DNA of 10,274 bases. Source: an uncultured Bacilli bacterium (GTDB taxonomy: Bacteria > Bacillota_I > Bacilli_A > RF39 > UBA660). The translations under genes were made by a program, and so were the position numbers. Location: contig CANRGQ010000046.1 in assembly GCA_947630195.1 (NCBI GenBank), forward strand, positions 1-10,274, in the 5' to 3' direction. Numbering within the stretch: position 1 is the first letter of the stretch; every line of letters begins with the position of its first letter. Positions 1 through 7,693 of the stretch are shown piece after piece. The notes under the pieces were generated by a model. The model saw only the letters and a list, made by a program, of their open reading frames with translations. It ran no database searches and was not told where the DNA came from.

Positions 1-14
1 ATACCAATTTTAAA

Positions 15-68
15 TTGCTTTTACTTGTCCACTTTATTTCCTTGCTTTGCTAGTTGCTTTTTCTTGTC
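15..68. repeat. Pair of 15-bp direct repeats downstream of the surface-protein gene
   Basis: Two 15-bp copies lie in the same orientation: TTGCTTTTACTTGTC at 15-29 and TTGCTTTTTCTTGTC at 54-68. They differ at one base and start 39 bp apart. The second copy ends on the first base of the stop codon of the gene at 68-1318. No convincing terminator is visible between this gene and the window edge, so its transcript may continue leftward. The repeat may be part of a longer array beyond the edge or may be chance in an AT-rich spacer. Confidence 0.4.
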
Positions 69-1318
69 TAATTCACCATTTGGTAAGGATTATCTATTGT
101 ACCATCGCCAGTAACTTGGGTATTTTTAATTAAATTAATAACCGGACGCACGCTATGATAAGCACTACCAGCAACATCGCTTTTTATTTTACCACTGGCA
201 TCAATCATAAAGAGATTAAGCGTTGCATCACTTCCCTTGGCTCCACTCATGGTAAACCAAGAATCACTTATTTCACTATTATATAAATAATAATTATTAT
301 TACCTCCATCAGGATAAGCTCCGGCCATAACTACTTCATCCACACTTAAAATGCCTATTTTACTTGTAAATGAATTGCTTAAACAATTGAATGTTGGTAT
401 TTTATTAGTTATAACCCGCGCATATGACGAATATATACCTTCATTATTAACACTTGTATCATTACAAAATCTTGTATTTGCCACATTTGAGGTATAACCT
501 CTTAAGTTTTCTTGAAACCAAGTATCAAGGTAAGAATAGATATTACTTTCTTTATAATCCGTAACAAATTCCCCCGTATTATAGTAACTCGATACCGCAT
601 TAGTTACATCATTTAAAACAAGTCTGACGGTACCATCGCCATTAATTCTTACAATTCGCCATAAGACATCATTAATACTAACATAGTTACTCGTAATATT
701 ACCTCTAAAGAAGTAAGATACCCCAATATCATCACTACTTTTAATTAAGCCTTCATTTTCCACTCCGGCATCACTTCCTAGTTTAGTTAAGGAATTATCA
801 CTAAAAGGATTATTTTTTAAAATAGTCGAGGCAAAATTTTCTTGTTTACCTTTAGATGTTCTTACACTAACTACTCCTTTTAAATTATTTTCATTAGAAT
901 TAATTTCTAAAGTATATATCTTAGTTTCTAAAGCATCAATACTAATCGAATCCGTAGCTACTTCATCTTTCGTACTAAGACTTCCTTCATTAATTAAAGT
1001 ATCATTATATAAAATTTTATAATTTCCCTCTCCTCTTATTTTTAAGAAAACAATATTATAATATTGTACATCTTCACTACTATTAGAAATAGAAAACTTT
1101 ATTTTATTATTTTTGGTAATATCAAAACTTTTACCATCAACATAATTAATGGATAAAGCTCCATTTACTTCAATATCATTAGATGGATCTATTACTTTAT
1201 CATAAAATAAGTAACATACCCCTAAAAAAGAAGTTAAAAAGATTAGTAATCCCACAAATGATAAACCTAACTTATAGATTTTACGCATTTTAAGTTTTAC
1301 TAGTCTTTCACTCTCCAT
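68..1318 (-). CDS. Membrane-anchored extracellular protein, 416 aa, unknown function
   Basis: The product has a short basic N-terminus, one hydrophobic segment at about residues 17-38, and a long polar Ser/Asn/Thr-rich remainder. It should therefore be an uncleaved signal-anchor protein with its C-terminal part outside the cell. Residues about 45-160 look like a beta-rich spacer. Residues about 195-416 form a second region marked by YFFRGN, LWRIVRINGDGTVRL and a final RPVINL...GDGTIDNPY. From memory, this resembles a domain repeated in surface proteins of uncultured gut Firmicutes and loosely recalls DUF6273-type domains; I could not test that. No catalytic motif or LPXTG-type sorting signal is visible. 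The ATG start is preceded by AGGAG at 1330-1334, an unusually long 11-nt gap. A consensus promoter lies directly upstream (1343-1371), so the gene is probably transcribed separately from its neighbour. Confidence 0.85.
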   Translation of the reverse strand: MESERLVKLKMRKIYKLGLSFVGLLIFLTSFLGVCYLFYDKVIDPSNDIEVNGALSINYVDGKSFDITKNNKIKFSISNSSEDVQYYNIVFLKIRGEGNYKILYNDTLINEGSLSTKDEVATDSISIDALETKIYTLEINSNENNLKGVVSVRTSKGKQENFASTILKNNPFSDNSLTKLGSDAGVENEGLIKSSDDIGVSYFFRGNITSNYVSINDVLWRIVRINGDGTVRLVLNDVTNAVSSYYNTGEFVTDYKESNIYSYLDTWFQENLRGYTSNVANTRFCNDTSVNNEGIYSSYARVITNKIPTFNCLSNSFTSKIGILSVDEVVMAGAYPDGGNNNYYLYNSEISDSWFTMSGAKGSDATLNLFMIDASGKIKSDVAGSAYHSVRPVINLIKNTQVTGDGTIDNPYQMVN

Positions 1319-1342
1319 TTATACAGCATCTCCTATATAAAA

Positions 1343-1371
1343 ATTATATCTAAATAGCCAAAATATGTCAA
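1343..1371 (-). promoter_or_regulatory. Sigma-A promoter of the surface-protein gene
   Basis: On the minus strand a perfect TTGACA (1366-1371) is followed by exactly 17 bases and a perfect TATAAT (1343-1348). The predicted start of transcription is near 1336, which leaves a leader of only about 18 nt before the ATG at 1318. Confidence 0.85.
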
Positions 1372-1386
1372 TTTAAGTTGCATAAT

Positions 1387-1491
1387 TTAAGAAATAATTT
1401 TTAAAATTAATTTATCAAAGTTTTCTTTTTTATCTTTATAATCTTGACATTCTTCTTTTTTACAATAACTGCTATCTAAATTAAAAATAAG
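1387..1491 (-). other. Out-of-frame continuation of the 1481-2200 gene
   Basis: If one A is dropped from the AAAA run (minus strand, at 1492-1495), the frame of the upstream gene does not stop at 1481. It continues for 34 more codons, starting LIFNLDSSYCKKEEC and ending KLILKIIS, with a TAA at 1387-1389. The extension is Lys/Glu/Asp-rich like the rest of the protein and ends just before the next gene's -35 box at 1366. That leaves a compact spacer instead of a 160-base gap. The restored protein would be 270 residues. This is inference from reading frame and spacing. A real mutation, a sequencing or assembly error, or +1 frameshifting on AAA-A would all look like this. Confidence 0.55.
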
Positions 1492-2200
1492 TTTTATCAT
1501 CTTTGTCATTAATAGTATGCGTATATAATAATTCTAGTTTATTTAAATTTAAATAGTAACTTTCATTTTCATTATCGTTTAATATATGATAATATGATAA
1601 AGTGTTATCTTCAGGCATGTATGTCATTGCTTCATGATTATCAAACATATAAACATAAAAATTACTTTGAGGAATCATATTAAGAATTAATTTGTTTTTA
1701 GTATTATTTATCTTTTCAATTATTTTTTCTTTAGAACTTTTTATTTTAAGATTATCTAAAGTATTTTTTAAACTATTTTGATAAATTTCTTTAAATTCAA
1801 TACTTACTTCTTCTTCTGTATTATCTTTATAATAAATCTTTAAAGTTAATTTATTATTTTTATCAAGATAATTATGATATAAATCATAATCATTAAGAAT
1901 CATATATTTACTATAATTTTCTGTTTTTAATAATTGATTATCTTTTTCGGTATATAATTCTAATTTTTTATAAGTATCTTCATCAAAATATCTTTGAGAA
2001 TAAATAACTATTCCTAAAAATAAAGAATTATTGGTTTTAAAGAATGCTCCCTTAATAGGTATATCATTTTTAATTGTTTCTTCTATTTTATAAACAATTA
2101 TCTTATCGTTATTTTTAGTATATTGATAAATATTTAAAATTATTAAACTTATAAATAAAATTAACCAAAGAATTAATAATACTTTTTTCAATATTTTCAT
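1481..2200 (-). CDS. Single-pass membrane protein of unknown function, 239 aa, probably truncated by a frameshift
   Basis: The protein begins with a short basic stretch and a strong hydrophobic segment at about residues 6-26, consistent with a signal anchor. The rest is very rich in Asn, Lys, Tyr, Asp and Glu and presumably faces outward. I do not recognise a family and see no catalytic motif. The ATG follows AGGAGG at 2205-2210 with a 4-nt gap, a strong if close ribosome site. The sequence is more AT-rich than the chaperone genes, which fits a fast-evolving accessory gene. The last three residues (T-Y-F) and the stop at 1481 probably result from a one-base insertion in an AAAA run at 1492-1495, because an adjacent frame stays open to 1387. 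A separate promoter overlaps the upstream dnaJ terminator. Confidence 0.75.
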   Translation of the reverse strand: MKILKKVLLILWLILFISLIILNIYQYTKNNDKIIVYKIEETIKNDIPIKGAFFKTNNSLFLGIVIYSQRYFDEDTYKKLELYTEKDNQLLKTENYSKYMILNDYDLYHNYLDKNNKLTLKIYYKDNTEEEVSIEFKEIYQNSLKNTLDNLKIKSSKEKIIEKINNTKNKLILNMIPQSNFYVYMFDNHEAMTYMPEDNTLSYYHILNDNENESYYLNLNKLELLYTHTINDKDDKTYF

Positions 2201-2223
2201 AAACCCTCCTTTCTTAAAGTATT

Positions 2224-2252
2224 ATTAAACACAAAAAACTTCCTATTGTCCA
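2224..2252 (-). promoter_or_regulatory. Candidate promoter of the 1481-2200 gene, inside the dnaJ terminator
   Basis: On the minus strand TGGACA (2247-2252) is followed by 17 bases and TTTAAT (2224-2229). Each box matches its consensus at 4 or 5 of 6 positions. Transcription would start near 2217, leaving about 17 nt before the ATG, similar to the short leader of the next gene. The -35 box covers the loop of the terminator hairpin at 2235-2263 plus one stem base. Confidence 0.5.
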
Positions 2253-2263
2253 TAGGAAGTTTT
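2233..2263 (-). terminator. Rho-independent terminator after dnaJ
   Basis: The arms 2235-2246 and 2252-2263 pair over 12 bp around a 5-base loop, and on the minus strand the stem runs into six T (2233-2238), then GTG and TTT. It lies about 50 bases past the dnaJ stop. The GC part of the stem is ACTTCCTAT/ATAGGAAGT. It marks the end of the chaperone cluster. Confidence 0.85.
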
Positions 2264-2299
2264 GTCGAATTTTGTCGTGTTTTGTTCTATTTTGTCTAA
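2260..2299. repeat. Four tandem 10-bp units with TTTTGTC core
   Basis: On the plus strand the units are TTTTGTCGAA (2260), TTTTGTCGTG (2270), TTTTGTTCTA (2280) and TTTTGTCTAA (2290), with an exact 10-bp period. They lie between the dnaJ stop and its terminator, sharing four bases with the stem, and about 43-82 bp upstream of the predicted transcription start of the next gene. On the minus strand they give AAAA tracts once per helical turn. The first unit matches the Spo0A box consensus as I recall it (TTTGTCRAA). Confidence 0.7.
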
Positions 2300-2311
2300 A
2301 AGTTTATATTT

Positions 2312-3436
2312 TTATTTTAAAGACCTTTTAAAATCAGCAAATTCGGGTTCGTTTTCTAAGTTAGTATCAGCAAGTTCTTTTAATAAATCTTTTTGACCTT
2401 TGGTAAGTTTAGTTGGGATAATAACGTTAACAACAACATACATATCTCCTCTACCACTACCATTTACTTCTTTAATACCTTTACCTTTTAATTTTAATTT
2501 TGTATAGTTTTGGGTTCCCGGTTTTATTTCAATATAGCCATTACCATCAAGAGTGGGAATTTCTTTTTTACATCCTAAAATGGCATCGGTAATCGTAACC
2601 GGAACTTCTAAGTAAATATCATTATCATTTCGCTCAAAGTATTTGTGTTCTTCAACTTGAAATTCTAAGTAAATGTCGCCATTAGGTCCGCCATTAGTGC
2701 CAGCGCCACCTTTACCACTAAGACGAAGTTGACTACCAGTATCAACTCCAGCGGGAACATTAACACTTAAAACTTTGTTATTAACGACGTTTCCACTACC
2801 ATGACATTCATTACATACCTCGCGATAAATTTTACCGGTTCCTTCACATTCCGGACAAGTTTTTTGCGTTTGGATAACTCCAAATAAACTTCTTTGTTCG
2901 GCAATAACTACACCCCGACCCTTACATGTTGGACAAGTTGAGGGATTAAATCCACCTTCACCATGGCAATTATCACAAACCTCACTAACCTTAACTTTAA
3001 TATCTTTTTTACAGCCATTAACTGCTTCATCAAAAGTTAAGCGAATCCGCATTAATAAGTCTTCACCTCGGCGAGGTTTGTTAGATGATCTTCTTCTTCC
3101 AAATCCCCCAAAGTCGGAGAAGGAAGAAAAACTCCCAAAGCTATCACCAAAAATACTCGAAAGGATATCATCTAAATTGATATCACCCATATCGAAGTTT
3201 GAAGCTCCTCCATTTTCGAAAGCAGCATGACCAAATTGGTCGTATTGACTTCTCTTATTTTTATCAGATAAAACTTGATAAGCTTCACCAATTTCTTTAA
3301 ACTTTTCGGCTGCCCCTGGTTCTTTATTAACATCAGGGTGATATTTTTTAGCTAAAACTCTAAAGGCTCTTTTAATTTCTTCATCGGTGGCATCTTTCGA
3401 AACTCCCAATATTTCATAATAATCCTTTTTATTCAC
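2312..3436 (-). CDS. dnaJ: Chaperone protein DnaJ (Hsp40, type I)
   Basis: DnaJ is the cytoplasmic J-domain co-chaperone that stimulates DnaK ATPase activity and delivers unfolded clients. With a GTG start the protein has 374 residues, a normal length. The J domain is at residues 2-66 with the catalytic HPD at 33-35, followed by a Gly/Phe/Ser-rich linker to about 118. All four zinc-binding CXXCXGXG motifs are intact: CDNCHGEG (154), CPTCKGRG (168), CPECEGTG (194) and CNECHGSG (208). The C-terminal client-binding beta domains follow. I chose GTG at 3434-3436 because a near-perfect Shine-Dalgarno (AAGGAAGTGAT, 3441-3451) sits just before it and the J domain starts at once. An ATG at 3463 would add nine unneeded residues. 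The start overlaps the end of pepF by 8 bp, so translation is probably coupled. Confidence 0.97.
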   Translation of the reverse strand: MNKKDYYEILGVSKDATDEEIKRAFRVLAKKYHPDVNKEPGAAEKFKEIGEAYQVLSDKNKRSQYDQFGHAAFENGGASNFDMGDINLDDILSSIFGDSFGSFSSFSDFGGFGRRRSSNKPRRGEDLLMRIRLTFDEAVNGCKKDIKVKVSEVCDNCHGEGGFNPSTCPTCKGRGVVIAEQRSLFGVIQTQKTCPECEGTGKIYREVCNECHGSGNVVNNKVLSVNVPAGVDTGSQLRLSGKGGAGTNGGPNGDIYLEFQVEEHKYFERNDNDIYLEVPVTITDAILGCKKEIPTLDGNGYIEIKPGTQNYTKLKLKGKGIKEVNGSGRGDMYVVVNVIIPTKLTKGQKDLLKELADTNLENEPEFADFKRSLK

Positions 3437-5231
3437 TCTTATCACTTCCTTGTAAATCTTCATACATTTCTAATAATTTATCCATGTAAAGAATAGCATC
3501 ATCCATTACTTTACTACTAGTCATATCAATCCCTGCTACTTTTAATGAAGCAACTGGATCTTTCGTACATCCTAGTTTTAAGAATTCTAAATATTTCTTT
3601 AAGGTATCTTGATCACCTTCATATATTTTATTAGCAAGAGTAATTGCGGCCGTAAAAGATGTAGCATATTGATAAACATAGAAATTCATATAGAAATGGG
3701 GTATTCTTTCCCATTCATATCTTATTTTATCATCAACAACTACATTATCACCAAAATATAGTTTATTAAGTTCATAATATTTATCACTCATATTTTCATA
3801 AGTTAAAATATTACCTTTTTCTGTAAAGTCATGAATAAATAATTCAAATTCCGCAAACATTGTTTGTCTAAATAAAGAAGCCTTATAAGAAAGAAGTAAA
3901 TCATCAATAATTTTTTTCTTTTCAGATTTATCTTTCGAATTATCAAGTAAATACCGACTAAGTAATATTTCATTTACTTGACTAGCTACTTCGGCTACAA
4001 AGATACTATAACCATAATCTTGATAATTTTGATTATTAATAGCGTAATAATAATGCATAGCATGACCGAGTTCATGAGCAAGTGTGGAAACATCTTGTAA
4101 TGTTCCTTCATAACTTAATAAAACATAAGGATGAGTCATATAACAAGCTGTACAATAAGCTCCTCCCCTTTTACCTTCATTATTACATGAATCAATCCAA
4201 CCTTCCGTGAAGGCTCTTTCTAAAATACTTGTATATTCTTTACCTAAAGGTGCACATACTTTTAAAACTAATTCTTTAGCTTCTTCAAAAGAATATTTCT
4301 TAGTATTTTTACTCTCTAGAGATGTATAAGTATCATAGATATGTAATTCTTTTAAACCTAATTCTTTTTTCTTTAAAGCAAAGTATTTATAAAGTGAAGG
4401 CAGGTGTTTATGAACTCCTTCAATTAAGTTGTAATATACTTTTTCATCTATTTCATTACTAAATAAGGAAGAAGATAAACTACTTTTAAATTTTCTTAAT
4501 TTCGCACTGGCCGCATTCTTCTCTACTTCATTTTTTAAAATAACCGCAATGGAATTTTTAAATTTTTCAAAAGTTTTATATAACGAATCAAAGGCTTGCT
4601 TTCTTACTTCTTGATTAGGATTTTTAATATAAGTAGAAAAATTACTTTCGGTAAGTTCTACCTTTTTACCATCAACTTCTATATCATCAAAAGTAAAATC
4701 ACTATCACTTAAAGTTTGCATAATTTCTTCAGGTGCGGAAAAACTCTTGGAAAATATGGCTAAAGCACTTTCAACTTCTTTACTTAAAACATGGTCTTTT
4801 TCTCTATAAATATGTTTAAGCATTCTTTTAAATTCTTCTAATTTAGGTTCTTCTTTTAAATACTTTTCTATTTTTTCATAATCACTTTCTAATAATTCAG
4901 GTATTATAAAAGCTGATTTTTCTAAATATTTACTATAAACATTTCTTGATTTTCCAAATAACATTTGACTATTAACATCTTTCGTATCCGCATCATTATT
5001 TAAATGTCCATAGATAAATACTCTTTCTAATCTTTTTTCTAAATTAGTATCAAAAGTTAATAATTCATATAAACTAGATGCACTATCTAAAATATGGCCT
5101 TCATATTTTTTTACTTTATCAACTTCTTTGCTTAAATTATCTATTTCTTTTAAAGCCTCTTCATCACTTTTAAATAAATCACTTGTATTCCATTTATATT
5201 CACTTTTAAATTCGCTTCTTTTCTTTCCCAT
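3429..5231 (-). CDS. pepF: Oligoendopeptidase F family zinc metallopeptidase (M3B)
   Basis: This cytoplasmic zinc peptidase of family M3 degrades short peptides. Its 600 residues are the usual length. The zinc site is clear: HELGH at residues 386-390, with the expected third ligand Glu414 in FVAEVASQ. Substrate-pocket sequences PHFYMNFYVYQYATSF (about 511-526) and RGGAYC (355-360) are also typical. The N-terminal half is the helical PepF lobe, which covers the active-site channel in this family. The ATG at 5231 follows AAAGG with an 8-nt gap. The gene sits between dnaK and dnaJ, which are more often adjacent in Firmicutes. It is separated from dnaK by a hairpin and overlaps dnaJ by 8 bp. No good promoter is visible upstream, so expression may depend on read-through. 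Its exact substrate cannot be inferred. Confidence 0.95.
   Translation of the reverse strand: MGKKRSEFKSEYKWNTSDLFKSDEEALKEIDNLSKEVDKVKKYEGHILDSASSLYELLTFDTNLEKRLERVFIYGHLNNDADTKDVNSQMLFGKSRNVYSKYLEKSAFIIPELLESDYEKIEKYLKEEPKLEEFKRMLKHIYREKDHVLSKEVESALAIFSKSFSAPEEIMQTLSDSDFTFDDIEVDGKKVELTESNFSTYIKNPNQEVRKQAFDSLYKTFEKFKNSIAVILKNEVEKNAASAKLRKFKSSLSSSLFSNEIDEKVYYNLIEGVHKHLPSLYKYFALKKKELGLKELHIYDTYTSLESKNTKKYSFEEAKELVLKVCAPLGKEYTSILERAFTEGWIDSCNNEGKRGGAYCTACYMTHPYVLLSYEGTLQDVSTLAHELGHAMHYYYAINNQNYQDYGYSIFVAEVASQVNEILLSRYLLDNSKDKSEKKKIIDDLLLSYKASLFRQTMFAEFELFIHDFTEKGNILTYENMSDKYYELNKLYFGDNVVVDDKIRYEWERIPHFYMNFYVYQYATSFTAAITLANKIYEGDQDTLKKYLEFLKLGCTKDPVASLKVAGIDMTSSKVMDDAILYMDKLLEMYEDLQGSDKSE
3441..3451 (-). 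promoter_or_regulatory. Ribosome binding site deciding the dnaJ GTG start
   Basis: AAGGAAGTGAT on the minus strand matches the extended anti-16S pairing sequence AAGGAGGTGAT at ten of eleven positions. It lies 4 nt before the GTG at 3436 and inside the end of the pepF coding sequence. Confidence 0.8.
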
Positions 5232-5249
5232 AAGACTTACCTTTCTAAA

Positions 5250-5286
5250 CTTAAAAGTTAGGCTCTAAGAAATCTTAGAACCTAAC
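5250..5286 (-). terminator. Hairpin terminator or attenuator between dnaK and pepF
   Basis: The arms 5257-5270 and 5273-5286 pair over 14 bp with one G-U on the minus transcript and a 2-base centre, which opens to a 4-base loop. On the minus strand the stem is followed by TTTTAAGTTT, a modest and interrupted U-tract. It begins 9 bases past the dnaK stop and ends 19 bases before the pepF ATG. It probably lowers, rather than abolishes, transcription into pepF-dnaJ. It could also protect the 3' end of the hrcA-grpE-dnaK message. Confidence 0.7.
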
Positions 5287-5294
5287 AAAACTTA

Positions 5295-7115
5295 TTATTT
5301 TTCTTCAAATGTTGCTTCTTCAACATTATCTTTTTTAGACTCTTTAGCAGTTTCCGTAGTATCTTCGGCTTCTTTACTTTGAGAGGCGTTTTGATATACT
5401 TTAGCGGCTAAATCCATTGCTGTTTTGGATAATTCTTCGGTTTTTTCTTTAATTTTATCAATATCGCTTCCTTCTAGTTCCGTCTTTAATTCTTTAACTA
5501 GATCTTCCGCTTTTTCTTTATCAGAAGCAGCAACTTTATCACCTAAATCTTCTAAAGCTTTTTCGGTTTGGAAAATCATAGAATCGGCATTATTTCTAAC
5601 TTCAGCTTCTTCTTTTCTCTTTTCGTCAGCTTCTTTATTAGCTTCGGCTTCTTTCATCATTTTATCAATTTCTTCATCACTTAAATTAGTACTTGAAGTA
5701 ATCGTAATAGATTGTTCTTTACCAGTTCCTAAATCTTTAGCTTTAACATTAACAATACCATTGGCATCAATATCAAAGGTAACTTCAATTTGTGGTATTC
5801 CTCTTTTAGCAGGTGGAATATTTGTAAGTTGGAAGTTTCCAAGTGTTTTATTATCATAAGCCATTGGTCTTTCACCTTGTAAAACATGAATGTCTACAGC
5901 TGGTTGATTATCGGCAGCCGTACTAAATACTTGGCTCTTACTTGTTGGGATAGTTGTATTTCTTGGAATTAATACAGTCATAACATTACCTAATGTTTCA
6001 ATACCTAATGAAAGTGGTGTTACATCAAGTAAAACGATATCATCAACTTCGCCAGTTAAAACGCCACCTTGAATAGCAGCACCCATAGCTACTACTTCAT
6101 CTGGATTAACTCCTTTATTTGGTTCTTGTCCTAATTCTTTTTTAACTAATTCTTGAATATAAGGAATACGAGTTGAACCACCAACTAAGATAACTTTATC
6201 AATATCTTTAGTCGTAAGTTTTGCATCTTTTAAAGCCTTTCTTACTGGTTCAAGAGTTGAATCAAATAAATCACGACATAAATCTTCAAATTTAGCCTTT
6301 GTTAAAGACATTTCTAAGTGTAATGGTCCTTCATCACTTTGAGCCACAAATGGAAGACTTATTTGAGCAGTTGTCATACCTGATAAATCTTTTTTAGCTT
6401 TTTCAGCAGCATCTTTAATTCTTTGCATAGCCATTTTATCCTTAGATAAATCAACACCATGTTCTTTTTTAAATTCGCTAACTAAATAATCACTAATTCG
6501 CGCATCAAAGTCATCGCCACCAAGACGGTTATTACCACTTGTTGATTTAACTTCAAATACTCCATCACCAAGTTCAAGGATAGATACATCGAATGTACCA
6601 CCACCAAGGTCATATACTAAGATAGTTTGAAGTTTATCTTGTTTATCAAGTCCATAAGCAAGGGCTGCCGCTGTTGGTTCATTGATAATTCTTTCTACTT
6701 CTAATCCGGCAATTTTACCAGCATTTTTGGTCGCTTGTCTTTCAGCATCATTAAAGTAAGCGGGAACTGTAATAACAGCTTTAGTTACTTTTTCTCCTAA
6801 ATAACTTTCCGCATCACTTTTTAATTTACCTAAAATTTTAGCACTAATTTCTTCTGGTGTATATTTTTTACCATTAGCTTCTACTTTTTCACTAGTACCC
6901 ATCTTTCTTTTAATTGATGAAATAGTGTTTTTAACATTGGTTACCGCTTGTCTTTTGGCAGTTTCACCAACTAGTTCTTCATCCCCTTTAAATGCCACAA
7001 CAGATGGAGTTGTTCTATTTCCTTCACTATTAGGAATAACTTTTGGTTCGCCACCTTCTAGAACAGCTACACAACTATTGGTTGTACCTAAATCGATACC
7101 TATAATTTTACTCAT
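5295..7115 (-). CDS. dnaK: Molecular chaperone DnaK (Hsp70)
   Basis: DnaK is the cytoplasmic ATP-dependent chaperone that binds hydrophobic peptide segments. Its 606 residues fit Firmicutes DnaK. The nucleotide-binding domain shows the phosphate-binding IDLGTTNS (7-14), DLGGGTFDVS (169-178) and VGGSTRIP (311-318). The N-terminal lobe is the short Gram-positive form without the proteobacterial insert. The hydrophobic inter-domain linker VLLDVTPLSL is at about 361-370, the substrate-binding beta domain runs to about 480, and then come the helical lid and an acidic Lys/Glu/Thr-rich tail ending EEATFEEK. The ATG at 7115 is preceded by AAAGGA with a 10-nt gap. The gene follows grpE after 47 bases and is third in the CIRCE-controlled transcript. 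A hairpin follows immediately downstream. Confidence 0.98.
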   Translation of the reverse strand: MSKIIGIDLGTTNSCVAVLEGGEPKVIPNSEGNRTTPSVVAFKGDEELVGETAKRQAVTNVKNTISSIKRKMGTSEKVEANGKKYTPEEISAKILGKLKSDAESYLGEKVTKAVITVPAYFNDAERQATKNAGKIAGLEVERIINEPTAAALAYGLDKQDKLQTILVYDLGGGTFDVSILELGDGVFEVKSTSGNNRLGGDDFDARISDYLVSEFKKEHGVDLSKDKMAMQRIKDAAEKAKKDLSGMTTAQISLPFVAQSDEGPLHLEMSLTKAKFEDLCRDLFDSTLEPVRKALKDAKLTTKDIDKVILVGGSTRIPYIQELVKKELGQEPNKGVNPDEVVAMGAAIQGGVLTGEVDDIVLLDVTPLSLGIETLGNVMTVLIPRNTTIPTSKSQVFSTAADNQPAVDIHVLQGERPMAYDNKTLGNFQLTNIPPAKRGIPQIEVTFDIDANGIVNVKAKDLGTGKEQSITITSSTNLSDEEIDKMMKEAEANKEADEKRKEEAEVRNNADSMIFQTEKALEDLGDKVAASDKEKAEDLVKELKTELEGSDIDKIKEKTEELSKTAMDLAAKVYQNASQSKEAEDTTETAKESKKDNVEEATFEEK

Positions 7116-7162
7116 TATTAATCATTCCTTTCTTTTTATTAAATTTAAGAGTATTTTTAATT

Positions 7163-7693
7163 TTATTCGCTAACCTTTACCATAGCGACTCTAATAACTT
7201 TATCTTTATAAGTATATCCTTTTTGCATGATATCAATAACTACACCTGGTGCAATTCCTTCTTCATGACTTGTTAGTACTGCTTCCATACAACTAGGATC
7301 AAATTCTTTTTTATAGCAATCTATTTCTTTAACATCCAAGCTATTTAAAATGTTAACTAAATTACCATAAATCATTTTAAATCCCTCTAGGAATTTTGAA
7401 AGTTCATCAGATAAATTACTATCATCAAGTTTAATGGCTCTTTCAAAATTATCTATTATGGGTAACATTTTGACGATGACATCTTCACCACCATATTTAT
7501 AACTCTTGGCAAGGTCATCTTCAAATCTTTTTTTCATATTTTGCATTTCGGCACTAATACGTAAGAGTTTATCATTTAATAACATTTTTTCTTCTTGTAA
7601 TTTTAATATTTCTTTATTTTCTTTTTTATGTTCTTTCTTTTTCTCTTCTTTTTTTTCACACTTTACTTCTTCTTTAATTTCTTCGTTATTCAT
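7163..7693 (-). CDS. grpE: Nucleotide exchange factor GrpE
   Basis: GrpE releases ADP from DnaK so that it can rebind ATP and let go of its client. The 176-residue protein has a very Lys/Glu-rich disordered start (1-30), a long helix forming the dimeric coiled coil (about 30-85), and the C-terminal beta wing with the family signature around FDPSCMEAV (131-139) and GYTYKDKVIRVAMVKV (159-174). I chose the ATG at 7693 over a TTG at 7705 because the purine-rich GAGGGAAAAG lies directly before it and would otherwise be coding. This makes an 8-bp overlap with the end of hrcA, so the two are probably translationally coupled. Confidence 0.96.
   Translation of the reverse strand: MNNEEIKEEVKCEKKEEKKKEHKKENKEILKLQEEKMLLNDKLLRISAEMQNMKKRFEDDLAKSYKYGGEDVIVKMLPIIDNFERAIKLDDSNLSDELSKFLEGFKMIYGNLVNILNSLDVKEIDCYKKEFDPSCMEAVLTSHEEGIAPGVVIDIMQKGYTYKDKVIRVAMVKVSE

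Noticed and set aside
5425..7173. Plus-strand open frames at 5425-5859 and 6925-7173
   Set aside because: They lie antisense to the unmistakable dnaK gene, have no ribosome sites and encode low-complexity Ser/Leu-rich products.
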